Source of the DNA: CAVPGH01 sp046726955 | GTDB taxonomy: Bacteria; Acidobacteriota; Vicinamibacteria; Fen-336 | DNA length: 13,201 bases | Direction: 5' to 3' | NCBI GenBank assembly: GCA_046726955.1 | Contig: JBKPBQ010000239.1 | Coordinates: 1 to 13,201, forward strand | Shown here: positions 6,957 to 13,201 of the stretch, piece after piece | How positions within the stretch are numbered: position 1 is the first letter of the stretch | How the letters are laid out: each line of letters starts with the position of its first letter | Made by a program: the position numbers and the translations under genes | Notes under the pieces: model-generated | The model's input: the letters and a program-made list of their open reading frames with translations, nothing else | Told to the model about the DNA's origin: nothing | The model's database searches: none

Positions 6957-7859
6957 CTACCGCCTTCGGGTCACGACGTAACGCGCCAGGTCCCTGAGTG
7001 GCTGGGCCCGAGGCCCGAAACCCGCGAGCGCCTCCTGGCTCGCCGCGATGAGCTCCTCGGCGAGGGCCCGCGCTCCCTCGACTCCAGAGAACGACACGAA
7101 CGTCGTCTTCTTCAGGTCCTTGGCGACGTCCTTGCCGGCTTCCTCCGCTCCACCGGTGACGTCGATGAGGTCGTCCACGACCTGGAAGGCGAGGCCGAGG
7201 TTCTTGGCGTAGGCTACGACGGCGGCGCGCTCCGCGGGCCGCGCCTTCGCGGCGAGCGCCCCGAGGTCCGCCGAGGCCATGAACAGCGCGCCCGTCTTGC
7301 GGCTGTGGATGAACTCGAGCGTCGCGAAGTCGATCGGCTGGTCGGTGGACGCGAGGTCCTGGGCCTGGCCCGCGATCATCCCGTCGAGGCCGATCGCCCG
7401 CGCGAGCTCCGCCGCGATCGCGGTGCGGGCCGCGGCGTCGGGACCCTCCGGCCACCCCTGGGCGAGGATCTCGAACGCGCGGTTCAGGAGCGCGAAGGCG
7501 GCGAGGATGGCGTTCGCCTCTCCGTGCTCCCTGTGGCACGTGGGGCGGCCGCGCCGCGTCTCGGCGTCGTCCATGCACGGCAGGTCGTCCAGGACGAGCG
7601 ACGCGGTGTGCACCATCTCGATGGCGCAGCCCGCGGGCAGGACGCTCTCGGGGTCGCCGCGGAGCACGTCGGCCACGAGGAGGGCGAGTATCGGCCGCAG
7701 CCGTTTGGCCGGAGCGAAGAGGCTCGTCTCGATCGCGGCCCTGACGTGCGGGGAGGCGCCCGCGGGAGCGAGCCGGCGGAGCGCCTCCTCGACCTGGCGG
7801 TGGCGGTCGGCGAGTGTTCTCTCGAGCTCGTCGAAGCCGGCCGCCGCCAGTTCCGCCAC
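6957..7859 (-). CDS. ispA: Short-chain polyprenyl diphosphate synthase (farnesyl/geranylgeranyl type)
   Basis: Condenses isopentenyl diphosphate with allylic diphosphates to make the C15 or C20 precursor of undecaprenyl lipid, quinones and other isoprenoids. The 300 residues are normal for IspA. Family motifs: AKRLRPIL (51-58), the first aspartate-rich motif DDLPCMDD (91-98) with the two-residue insertion of the type II class, followed by RRGRPTCH (102-109); GQAQDL (164-169); KTGALF (188-193); the second motif DDLID (229-233); and GKDVAKDLKKTTFVS near 242-256. The residue five before the first motif is Ala86 instead of the bulky Tyr of E. coli IspA, which may permit a C20 product (inference). 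GTG start at 7859, 8 bp after the Bcp stop, with GAGG in the overlap region, so the two are translationally coupled. The symbol is by similarity; product length is not decidable here. Confidence 0.88.
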   Translation of the reverse strand: MAELAAAGFDELERTLADRHRQVEEALRRLAPAGASPHVRAAIETSLFAPAKRLRPILALLVADVLRGDPESVLPAGCAIEMVHTASLVLDDLPCMDDAETRRGRPTCHREHGEANAILAAFALLNRAFEILAQGWPEGPDAAARTAIAAELARAIGLDGMIAGQAQDLASTDQPIDFATLEFIHSRKTGALFMASADLGALAAKARPAERAAVVAYAKNLGLAFQVVDDLIDVTGGAEEAGKDVAKDLKKTTFVSFSGVEGARALAEELIAASQEALAGFGPRAQPLRDLARYVVTRRR

Positions 7860-7867
7860 CGACGCCT

Positions 7868-8332
7868 CTAGCCGAGCGCCTTCACGGCGTCGAGCACCTT
7901 CTCCGCGTGCCCGTCGACCTTGACGCGGGGGAAGACCTTGCGGACGACGCCTTCCTTGTCGATGACGAACGTGGAGCGGATCATCCCCGTGACCTTCTTG
8001 CCGTACATCAGCTTCTCGCCCCAGGCCCCGTACTTCTTCGCGACCTTCTTGTCCGCGTCGGAGAGGAGCGGGAAGTTCAGCTTGTATTCCTTCCGGAACT
8101 TGTCGTGGGCGGTCAGGGAGTCCGGGCTCACGCCGAGGACGACGGCGCCCGCCTTCTTGAGCGGGGCCTGGCTGTCCCGGAAGTCGCAGGCCTCGCGCGT
8201 GCAGCCGGGAGTCATGTCGCGCGGATAGAAGTAGAGGACGACGGTCTTGCCCCGGAGCGCGGAGAGGCTCGTCTCTCCTCCCTCGCTGCTCGGCAGCGTG
8301 AAGTCCGGAGCGGGCTTTCCTTCCTTGATCAT
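7868..8332 (-). CDS. bcp: Bcp-type thioredoxin-dependent thiol peroxidase (peroxiredoxin)
   Basis: Reduces peroxides in the cytosol using thioredoxin as electron donor. The 154-residue protein (from ATG 8332) matches E. coli Bcp in length and order: PAPDFTLP, VVLYFYPRDMTPGCTREACDFRD, DFRDSQAPLKKAGAVVLGVS, then WGEKLMYGKKVTGMIRSTFVID. Both cysteines of the BCP two-cysteine class are present: the peroxidatic Cys44 in TPGC and Cys49 five residues on, the resolving position. An upstream in-frame ATG at 8347 would add MKGGE, but those codons contain AAAGGAGGAGAG (8333-8344), a ribosome binding site for ATG 8332, so 8332 is preferred. Overlaps no gene; the prenyl synthase GTG lies 8 bp downstream and likely depends on it. 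The same operon also includes the zinc-ribbon gene. Confidence 0.95.
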   Translation of the reverse strand: MIKEGKPAPDFTLPSSEGGETSLSALRGKTVVLYFYPRDMTPGCTREACDFRDSQAPLKKAGAVVLGVSPDSLTAHDKFRKEYKLNFPLLSDADKKVAKKYGAWGEKLMYGKKVTGMIRSTFVIDKEGVVRKVFPRVKVDGHAEKVLDAVKALG

Positions 8333-8344
8333 CTCTCCTCCTTT
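8333..8344 (-). promoter_or_regulatory. Strong ribosome binding site that decides the bcp start
   Basis: AAAGGAGGAGAG (read on the minus strand) directly precedes ATG 8332, with about 4 nt between GGAGG and the ATG. The longer start at 8347 would translate this site itself, so the shorter start is favoured. Confidence 0.7.
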
Positions 8345-8348
8345 CATC

Positions 8349-8388
8349 GACCCCCCACCCTATCCCTCCCCACGTAGGGGGAGGGGAT
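8349..8388. repeat. GC-rich palindromic repeat, REP-like
   Basis: After a C-rich run, CCCTCCCC (8364-8371) faces GGGGAGGG (8378-8385) across a short spacer, an eight-base-pair hairpin near the bcp start. The type CCCTCCCC-spacer-GGGGAGGG recurs as an intergenic repeat in many GC-rich genomes, from memory, so it may be a dispersed REP-like element. A copy count is needed. The 147 bp intergenic segment 8333-8479 otherwise shows only a possible -35 (TTGACC at 8421-8426) and the box at 8466. Confidence 0.45.
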
Positions 8389-8465
8389 CGCTGTTCCGCG
8401 ACTGGCGCCGCGGTCTGCGGTTGACCATCTTATCCTGTGCTTCTCTCTACCCGGCGGTTTGGCGA

Positions 8466-8471
8466 TACACT
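8466..8471 (+). promoter_or_regulatory. Candidate -10 box immediately before purM
   Basis: TACACT, four of six to TATAAT, lies 8 nt before the ATG at 8480, so transcription would begin close to or at the start codon. No Shine-Dalgarno sequence is visible there, which is consistent with a leaderless start. No good -35 is found 17 nt upstream; TTGACC at 8421-8426 is too far away. Weak call. Confidence 0.3.
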
Positions 8472-8479
8472 GCCCGGCC

Positions 8480-9496
8480 ATGGACTACCGCGAGGCCGGC
8501 GTCGACATCGACGCCGCGGACGACGCGAAGTCGCGCATCAAGGCCCTCGCCCGCGGCACGTTCAACCCCTCCGTCCTCTCCGAGATCGGCTCGTTCGGGG
8601 CGATGTTCCGCCCCGACTTCACGCGCTACCAGGAGCCGGTGCTCGTGGCCTCCACGGACGGAGTGGGGACGAAGATCCAGGTCGCGCGGGCGGCCGGCGT
8701 CCACGACACCGTCGGCTACGACCTCGTGGCCCACTGCGTCAACGACATCCTCGTGCAGGGAGCGGTCCCTCTCTTCTTCCTCGACTACATAGCTCTCGGA
8801 CGCATGGATCCGGTTCGCGTCGAGCAGATCGTGGCCGGCTTCTCCCGCGGCTGCGCGGAGTTCGGCTGCCCGCTCATCGGCGGGGAGACGGCGGAGATGC
8901 CGGGGACGTACGCGCTGGACGACTACGACCTCGCCGGCTTCATCGTGGGGGTCGTGGACCGGACGAAGGCGCTCCCCCGCGAGGTCCGCGAAGGGGACGC
9001 CCTCCTCGGCTTGCCGTCCGCAGGGCTGCACACGAACGGCTACTCGCTCGCCCGCAAGGCGCTCTTCGAAGGCCTCGCGCTCAAGGTGGACACGCACGTC
9101 GGCGAGCTCGGCACGACCGTCGGCGAGGCCCTGCTCGCCCCGCATCGAGGCTATCTCTCCGCCCTCGAGCCGCTCGTCGAGCGCGGGAAGGTGCAGGCCC
9201 TCGCCCACCTCACCGGGGGAGGCTTTCCCGGCAACATTCCTCGCGTCCTGCCCGAAGGGCTCGGAGCCCGGATCCGGCTCGGCTCGTGGGAGGTGCCGCC
9301 GATCTTTCGGCTCATCGAGAAGGGCGGCGCCGTCACTCGCGACGAGATGTTCCGGACGTTCAACATGGGCATCGGCATGGTGGTCGTAGTCCGGCCCGAG
9401 GCCCTGCACGAGGTGGAGCACTCTCTCGAGCGGCGCGGCGAGACGAGCCTCGTCATCGGATCGGTCGTCCGTGGCTCGGGCGTGACGCTCGAGTGA
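8480..9496 (+). CDS. purM: Phosphoribosylformylglycinamidine cyclo-ligase (AIR synthetase)
   Basis: Step five of purine synthesis: ATP-dependent ring closure of FGAM to aminoimidazole ribotide. The 338 residues match the usual length (about 345). Motifs in order: YREAGVDIDA at 3-12, STDGVGTK (58-65, nucleotide-binding), DLVAHCVNDILVQGA (81-95), GGETAEMPG (134-142), GLHTNGYSL (182-190), HLTGGGFPGNIPRVLP (243-258), and TFNMGIGM near the end. Start ATG 8480 was chosen because the homologous N-terminus begins there; an in-frame ATG at 8459 adds seven residues and lacks similarity. purN follows after 15 bp, the common purMN pair, so the two form an operon. Possible promoter is weak (8466). No key residue missing. 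Confidence 0.97.
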   Translation: MDYREAGVDIDAADDAKSRIKALARGTFNPSVLSEIGSFGAMFRPDFTRYQEPVLVASTDGVGTKIQVARAAGVHDTVGYDLVAHCVNDILVQGAVPLFFLDYIALGRMDPVRVEQIVAGFSRGCAEFGCPLIGGETAEMPGTYALDDYDLAGFIVGVVDRTKALPREVREGDALLGLPSAGLHTNGYSLARKALFEGLALKVDTHVGELGTTVGEALLAPHRGYLSALEPLVERGKVQALAHLTGGGFPGNIPRVLPEGLGARIRLGSWEVPPIFRLIEKGGAVTRDEMFRTFNMGIGMVVVVRPEALHEVEHSLERRGETSLVIGSVVRGSGVTLE

Positions 9497-9511
9497 CGTC
9501 GCGCTCTGTCC

Positions 9512-10117
9512 ATGAAGAAGATCGGCGTGCTCGTCAGCGGCCGCGGCACGAACCTGCAGGCGCTCGTGGACGCGGCGCCGCGCGGTGAGCTCGGAGGCCA
9601 GGTCGCCGTCGTCGCTTCGAACGTCGAGCAGGCTCCGGCGCTCGACCGCGCTCGTGCCGCGGGAATCCCCGCCGTCTTTCGCGACCACCGCGGCCGCAAG
9701 CGCGAGGAGTTCGATCAGGAGCTCGTGGGCGTGCTGCGCGAGCACGGGGTCGACCTCGTCTGCCTCGCGGGATACATGCGGCTGCTCTCCCCGGGATTCC
9801 TCCGTGCCTTTCCGGAGAGGGTGTTGAACGTCCACCCGTCGCTCCTGCCCGCCTTCCCGGGCCTCGAGGCCCAGCGGCAGGCGCTCGAGGGCGGGGTGAA
9901 GGTCAGCGGGGCGACCGTGCACGTCGTGGACGAGGGGCTCGACAGCGGTCCGATCCTGATCCAGGAGGCGGTTCCCGTCCTCGACACGGACACGGTGGAC
10001 TCGCTCTCCGCCCGCATCCTCGAGGCCGAGCACCGGATCTATCCCCGCGCGGTGCGGGCGATGCTCGAGGGTCGCGTACGCTTCGAGAAGCGCCGCTCGA
10101 TCTGGGAGGTCGCTTGA
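9512..10117 (+). CDS. purN: Phosphoribosylglycinamide formyltransferase
   Basis: Third step of purine synthesis: transfers a formyl group from 10-formyl-THF to glycinamide ribonucleotide. The 201 residues are normal. Visible: the N-terminal loop SGRGTNLQAL (9-18), AGYMRLL (86-92), the core VLNVHPSLLPAFPG, and SGATVHVVDEGLDSGPIL. The catalytic triad numbers N106, H108 and D144 match E. coli exactly. It starts with ATG 9512, 15 bp after purM, with no clear ribosome binding site, suggesting coupling to purM translation. Its stop (TGA 10115-10117) overlaps the TTG start of tyrS. Confidence 0.97.
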   Translation: MKKIGVLVSGRGTNLQALVDAAPRGELGGQVAVVASNVEQAPALDRARAAGIPAVFRDHRGRKREEFDQELVGVLREHGVDLVCLAGYMRLLSPGFLRAFPERVLNVHPSLLPAFPGLEAQRQALEGGVKVSGATVHVVDEGLDSGPILIQEAVPVLDTDTVDSLSARILEAEHRIYPRAVRAMLEGRVRFEKRRSIWEVA

Positions 10118-11340
10118 GCGTCGAGAAGGATCTCGCCTACCTGACGAAGGGCTGCGTGGACGTGGTGACCGCGGAGTCGCTCCGCGCGAAGCTCGCGCGC
10201 GGCAAGCCGCTCGTGGTGAAGGTCGGCTTCGATCCCACGGCGCCCGACCTCCACCTCGGCCACACGGTGCTCATCCGGAAGATGAAGCACTTCCAGGACC
10301 TCGGACACCGCGTCGTCTTCGTCATCGGCGACTTCACGGGCATGATCGGCGACCCGACCGGCCGCTCGAAGACGCGGCCCCCCTTGACGCGCGAGGAGAT
10401 CGAGGCGAACGCCGAGACCTACAAGAAGCAGGTCTTCAAGATCCTCGACCCCGCGAAGACGGAGATCCGCTTCAACCGCGAATGGCTGGGCGCCCTCGGA
10501 TCGGACGGCTTCGTCCGCCTCGCCGCGACCTACAACGTGGCGCGCATGCTCGAGCGCCGCGACTTCAAGCAGCGCTACGAGGCGGGCCAGCCCATATCGG
10601 TCCACGAGTTCCTGTACCCCCTGGCCCAGGCCTACGACTCGGTCTTCCTGCAGGGAGACGTCGAGCTCGGCGGCACCGATCAGCTCTTCAACCTCAACGT
10701 GGGGCGCGACATCATGCCCGCCTACGGTCTCGAGCCGCAGGTCGTGCTGACGACCCCGCTCCTCGAAGGGACGGACGGCGTCGAGAAGATGTCGAAGAGC
10801 CTCGGCAACTACATCGGCGTCACGGAGAGCCCGGACGCGATGTTCTCGAAGGTCATGAGCATCTCTGACGAGCTCATGTGGAGGTACTACCTGCTGCTGA
10901 CGGACCTGGGCCCGGCGGAGATCGAGGCGGAGAGGGCGAAGGGCCAGCCCATGGCCTCGAAGATGGCGCTCGGCCGGAAGATCGTCGCCGACTTCCACGA
11001 CGCGGCGGCGGCGGAGGCGGCGGAGGCGGAGTGGCGCCGCGTCCACCAGGAGGGACAGGCGCCCTCACAGGTTCCCGAGCGAAACCTGCCCGTCCACCCG
11101 GGAGCAGATGGCGTGCACCATTGGAAGCCCCACGATCTCCTGCTCGCGATCGGCGCCGTTCCCTCCAAGAGCGAAGCCGTTCGGCTCCTTCGGCAGCGCG
11201 CGGTCAAGCTCGATGGGAAGGTGCTCGATCCGTCCTCACCCGTTCCCGTGAAGCTGGGCCAGGTGCTCTCCATCTCCATCGGCGCCAAGCGCCACGCGAG
11301 AGTCACCGCGACGGAAGGCGCGCCCGATTCCCCGCGCTGA
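10114..11340 (+). CDS. tyrS: Tyrosine-tRNA ligase (tyrosyl-tRNA synthetase)
   Basis: Class I synthetase that activates tyrosine and charges tRNA-Tyr. The 408 residues fit the family. It has the HIGH-type motif HLGH (47-50) after GFDPTAPDL, the KMSKS loop (225-229), GGTDQLFNL (186-194), and an S4 RNA-binding domain at about 341-400 (SKSEAVRLLRQRAVKLDGK). The HLGH form and KVGFDPTAPDLHLG context place it with the TyrZ-like branch rather than E. coli TyrS. The start is TTG at 10114, inside a TTGA overlap with the purN stop; GGGAGG (10104-10109) lies 4 nt upstream, supporting it, and the next in-frame ATG is beyond the HIGH motif. An alanine/glutamate-rich linker (about 296-306) is encoded by low-complexity GCG/GAG codons. 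The overlap suggests cotranscription with purMN. Confidence 0.97.
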   Translation: MSVEKDLAYLTKGCVDVVTAESLRAKLARGKPLVVKVGFDPTAPDLHLGHTVLIRKMKHFQDLGHRVVFVIGDFTGMIGDPTGRSKTRPPLTREEIEANAETYKKQVFKILDPAKTEIRFNREWLGALGSDGFVRLAATYNVARMLERRDFKQRYEAGQPISVHEFLYPLAQAYDSVFLQGDVELGGTDQLFNLNVGRDIMPAYGLEPQVVLTTPLLEGTDGVEKMSKSLGNYIGVTESPDAMFSKVMSISDELMWRYYLLLTDLGPAEIEAERAKGQPMASKMALGRKIVADFHDAAAAEAAEAEWRRVHQEGQAPSQVPERNLPVHPGADGVHHWKPHDLLLAIGAVPSKSEAVRLLRQRAVKLDGKVLDPSSPVPVKLGQVLSISIGAKRHARVTATEGAPDSPR

Positions 11341-11360
11341 CGGCGAGTGTGGCCGACGAG

Positions 11361-11376
11361 CGTGACCTGAGTCACG
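11361..11376. promoter_or_regulatory. Interrupted palindrome between tyrS and the membrane-protein gene
   Basis: CGTGAC (11361-11366), loop CTGA, GTCACG (11371-11376): a six-base-pair perfect inverted repeat in the 96 bp gap after tyrS. It could be a regulator site or a small hairpin. No T-run follows, so a terminator is not supported. No clear promoter was found in this gap. Confidence 0.35.
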
Positions 11377-11436
11377 TGGTTTCGTGGCCGGCCCTGCGGA
11401 TCATTCCAGAGTCGAGCGAAGAGGCTCGGAGGTCCG

Positions 11437-12480
11437 ATGGATACGTGGATCCTCAGGACGGTGAGGACGACCAGCCGTCGGCGTTTCATCGCGTGGACCG
11501 TGGCGCTCGCTGTCGTCTGCGGGCTCGTCGCCGCGAATCGCCGGTACGTCGAGAACTTCCTGGGCGGACCCCACGACATGGGTCAGGCCGATCTCGACGC
11601 GATCCGGGACGTCTCTACGGCAGAGAAGTACTACGCCAGGGTCCGGGGATCGGAAGCGATCGACACGGGGATCCACCAGGTCACGGTGCGGACGCAGAAC
11701 GGGGTCGAGACCGGTCGTTCCATCACCGGCGCGTACTTCGCACTCGTCGTCGGTGATCGTCTGCTCGTTTGCCGGAGCAGCTCCGGCGCCGGGACGACGT
11801 TCGAGGGTGAGCTCGCCCCGATGCCGGCCGAGCTCGACCAGCAGATCTTCGACTCGGCCGAGATGCGGGAGCTCCGGCCCCGCTTCTACCCCTTCTATCT
11901 GACCGACGAGTCCTTCCGGTATCCGGGCTACTGGGCCCTCGCGGGGTTGGCGGTGTTCGGGATCCTCCTCGTGAAGTTCGGCGGGTCGGCCTGGAAGCAC
12001 CTGCAGGACCCGAGCTCGCACCCGGTCGTCCAGCGCGTCGCCACCTGGGGCGATCCCATCGGTGTCGCGGTGACGGCCGAGCGGGAAGCTCGCGCGCCAC
12101 GCCTCAAGGGAGGCGGCGGCTGGCTGCTCACGGATCGGTTCCTCATCCAGAAGACCTTCTTCACCTTCGAGCTGCTGCGACTCGACGACCTGCTGTGGGC
12201 CTACAAGAAGGTCACGAAGCACAGCGTCAACTTCATCCCCACCGGGAAGACCTACGACGCCGTCCTCTCGTGCAAGGGCGGCTCGGCGACGGTGCAGGGC
12301 AGCGAGAAGGCGGTCGACGAGATGCTCGCCTTCGCAGCGGAGCACACGCCCTGGGCTGTCTTCGGCTTCTCGAAGGAGATCGAGGGGCACTTCCTGAACG
12401 ACGCGACCGCGTTCTGCGCGGCGGTGGAGTCCCGCAAGAACGCCTGGGCCAGGCAGCAGCGGGCTCAGAGCACGGCCTGA
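11437..12480 (+). CDS. Two-pass membrane protein of unknown function
   Basis: The 347 residues are not matched to any family I can name securely; the pattern vaguely recalls the DUF6709 entry, unverified. A basic N-terminus (R7, R10, R14-R16) precedes transmembrane helix 1 (about 17-33). Residues 34-163 are predicted outside the cytosol, containing NFLGGPHDMG and GAYFALVVGDRLLVC. Helix 2 spans about 165-181 (YWALAGLAVFGILLVKF). The rest (182-347) is cytosolic; residues 228-285 (WLLTDRFLIQKTFFTFELLRLDDLLWAYKKV, abbreviated) have the strand pattern of a pleckstrin-like (bPH) fold, which is inference. Positive residues flanking the helices fit N-in, C-in topology. ATG 11437 has GGAGG (11428-11432) upstream. 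It lies between tyrS (96 bp gap) and the rRNA promoters. Partners cannot be inferred from the window. Confidence 0.8.
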   Translation: MDTWILRTVRTTSRRRFIAWTVALAVVCGLVAANRRYVENFLGGPHDMGQADLDAIRDVSTAEKYYARVRGSEAIDTGIHQVTVRTQNGVETGRSITGAYFALVVGDRLLVCRSSSGAGTTFEGELAPMPAELDQQIFDSAEMRELRPRFYPFYLTDESFRYPGYWALAGLAVFGILLVKFGGSAWKHLQDPSSHPVVQRVATWGDPIGVAVTAEREARAPRLKGGGGWLLTDRFLIQKTFFTFELLRLDDLLWAYKKVTKHSVNFIPTGKTYDAVLSCKGGSATVQGSEKAVDEMLAFAAEHTPWAVFGFSKEIEGHFLNDATAFCAAVESRKNAWARQQRAQSTA

Positions 12481-12514
12481 CCTCCCGCCCCCGTTACCCG
12501 CGGACGTAAGCCGC

Positions 12515-12543
12515 TTGACAAGACACCTTAACCCAAGTAGTAT
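12515..12543 (+). promoter_or_regulatory. rRNA operon promoter P1
   Basis: Consensus -35 TTGACA (12515-12520), 17 nt spacer, and -10 TAGTAT (12538-12543). Bases after the -10 are GC-rich (CCGAGG), a discriminator typical of promoters repressed by ppGpp. It starts about 280 bp before the 16S rRNA and would read through P2. Confidence 0.8.
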
Positions 12544-12598
12544 CCGAGGTTCCGGGAAGCGTTGACGTCAGGTCCTGCCTGAGTCGGTTCCCCGAGGA

Positions 12599-12620
12599 GG
12601 TCGCGCCCGCAGGGGCGACC
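12599..12620. other. Hairpin between the two rRNA promoters
   Basis: GGTCGC (12599-12604) pairs perfectly with GCGACC (12615-12620); inside, CCC and GGG add three pairs with a bulged G and a GCA loop. It is followed on the plus strand by AAAAAA (12624-12629), not T, so it does not terminate P1 transcripts. It may be a structural element of the P1 leader. Confidence 0.5.
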
Positions 12621-12623
12621 GCC

Positions 12624-12672
12624 AAAAAAGACCAGCGACGGGGTTGACATGGTTTGTTCGGCCCTGTATTCT
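12624..12672 (+). promoter_or_regulatory. rRNA operon promoter P2 with upstream A-tract
   Basis: Consensus -35 TTGACA (12644-12649), 17 nt spacer, -10 TATTCT (12667-12672), then a GC-rich discriminator (GGTCGGG). The A-tract AAAAAA (12624-12629), at about -50 to -55 from the expected start, resembles a distal UP element for RNA polymerase alpha. Start would be near 12679-12680, with about 146 nt of leader before the 16S. Confidence 0.85.
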
Positions 12673-12682
12673 GGTCGGGTTT

Positions 12683-12710
12683 CCCCGAAGTCGGGGTGGC
12701 TCTTTGAAAA
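12683..12710 (+). promoter_or_regulatory. rRNA leader boxB-like hairpin and boxA antitermination site
   Basis: CCCCG-AAGT-CGGGG (12683-12696) is a five-pair hairpin with a four-base loop, immediately followed by TGGCTCTTTGAAAA (12697-12710), a close relative of the rrn boxA TGCTCTTTAACA. The order boxB-like then boxA matches rrn leaders, where NusB/S10 (and SuhB) bind boxA so that polymerase resists Rho termination over the non-coding transcript. It lies a few bases after the P2 start, so it acts on transcripts from both promoters. Confidence 0.75.
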
Positions 12711-12825
12711 CTAGGTAGCGCACACAAACACAATTTCGAGTTGAGGTTCAGCCAGAGGACCAAATCGTTCCTTCAGTACTAGGGGCGTCCCGGGACGCGG
12801 AAAAGCCGAACGGGGCGTCACAGTT
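12711..12825 (+). other. 16S rRNA 5' leader with palindrome
   Basis: The leader carries a perfect palindrome GCGTCCCGGGACGC at 12785-12798, able to form a five-pair hairpin with a CCGG loop, and two copies of GGGGCGTC (12782-12789 and 12813-12820). The segment probably belongs to the RNase III processing stem pairing with sequence beyond the 16S 3' end, which is not in the window. No tRNA or gene is present in 12481-12825. Confidence 0.5.

Positions 12826-13201
<376 letters not shown>

Noticed and set aside
11000..11040. GCG/GAG triplet repeats within tyrS
   Set aside because: They encode the Ala/Glu-rich linker in frame, ordinary for this enzyme at this GC level, so not an independent repeat.
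12494..12763. 89-codon minus-strand frame in the rRNA promoter region
   Set aside because: It covers the rrn promoters and leader, which explain the sequence; no ribosome site or motif supports it.

Overview
The window is a GC-rich bacterial chromosomal segment of mostly housekeeping genes. It ends in the first ~376 nt of a 16S rRNA gene. The 16S start (AATCAACGCTGGCGGCGTGCC, then an 'ACCCCGGGAAACTGGGGCTAA' block) reads like Acidobacteriota, though I could not align it, so this is a memory-based call of moderate confidence. A type II TyrRS and a Gram-negative-style periplasmic PpiD chaperone fit a diderm host. Eleven protein genes are supported, one of which (a 52-codon zinc ribbon at 6762-6920) is easily missed because of its size.

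Left part, minus strand (4221 down to 1): a membrane-anchored FecR/FN3/Ig-like protein, then 7 bp later a GAF-GGDEF diguanylate cyclase with a degenerate receiver-like N-terminus, a 223 bp gap with a hairpin and a candidate promoter, then mreB and the start of mreC, which runs off the window. This places a putative envelope sensor and a c-di-GMP enzyme directly upstream of the cell-shape operon.

Middle, plus strand (4432-6755): divergent from the FecR gene, a PpiD-like parvulin chaperone and an orphan STAS anti-sigma-factor antagonist. The 210 bp between the divergent genes carries two good back-to-back sigma70-type promoters. Converging on the STAS gene from the minus strand is a tight three-gene cluster (8332 down to 6762): a Bcp peroxiredoxin, a short-chain polyprenyl diphosphate synthase and the small LysW-like zinc ribbon.

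Right part, plus strand (8480-12480): purM and purN (purine synthesis), tyrS overlapping the purN stop through a TTG start, and a two-pass membrane protein of unknown function. Then follows a textbook rRNA control region (12481-12825): two tandem TTGACA-N17 promoters, an A-tract, a boxB-like hairpin next to a boxA antitermination site, and a palindrome in the 16S leader.

I see no mobile element, CRISPR array, tRNA or prophage, and no clear new system. The most worthwhile oddities are the LysW-like protein lacking the carrier's C-terminal glutamate, the FecR/GGDEF pair beside mreBC, the unknown membrane protein before the rRNA operon, a REP-like GC-rich palindrome, and -10 boxes placed so close to start codons that two genes may be read from leaderless mRNAs.
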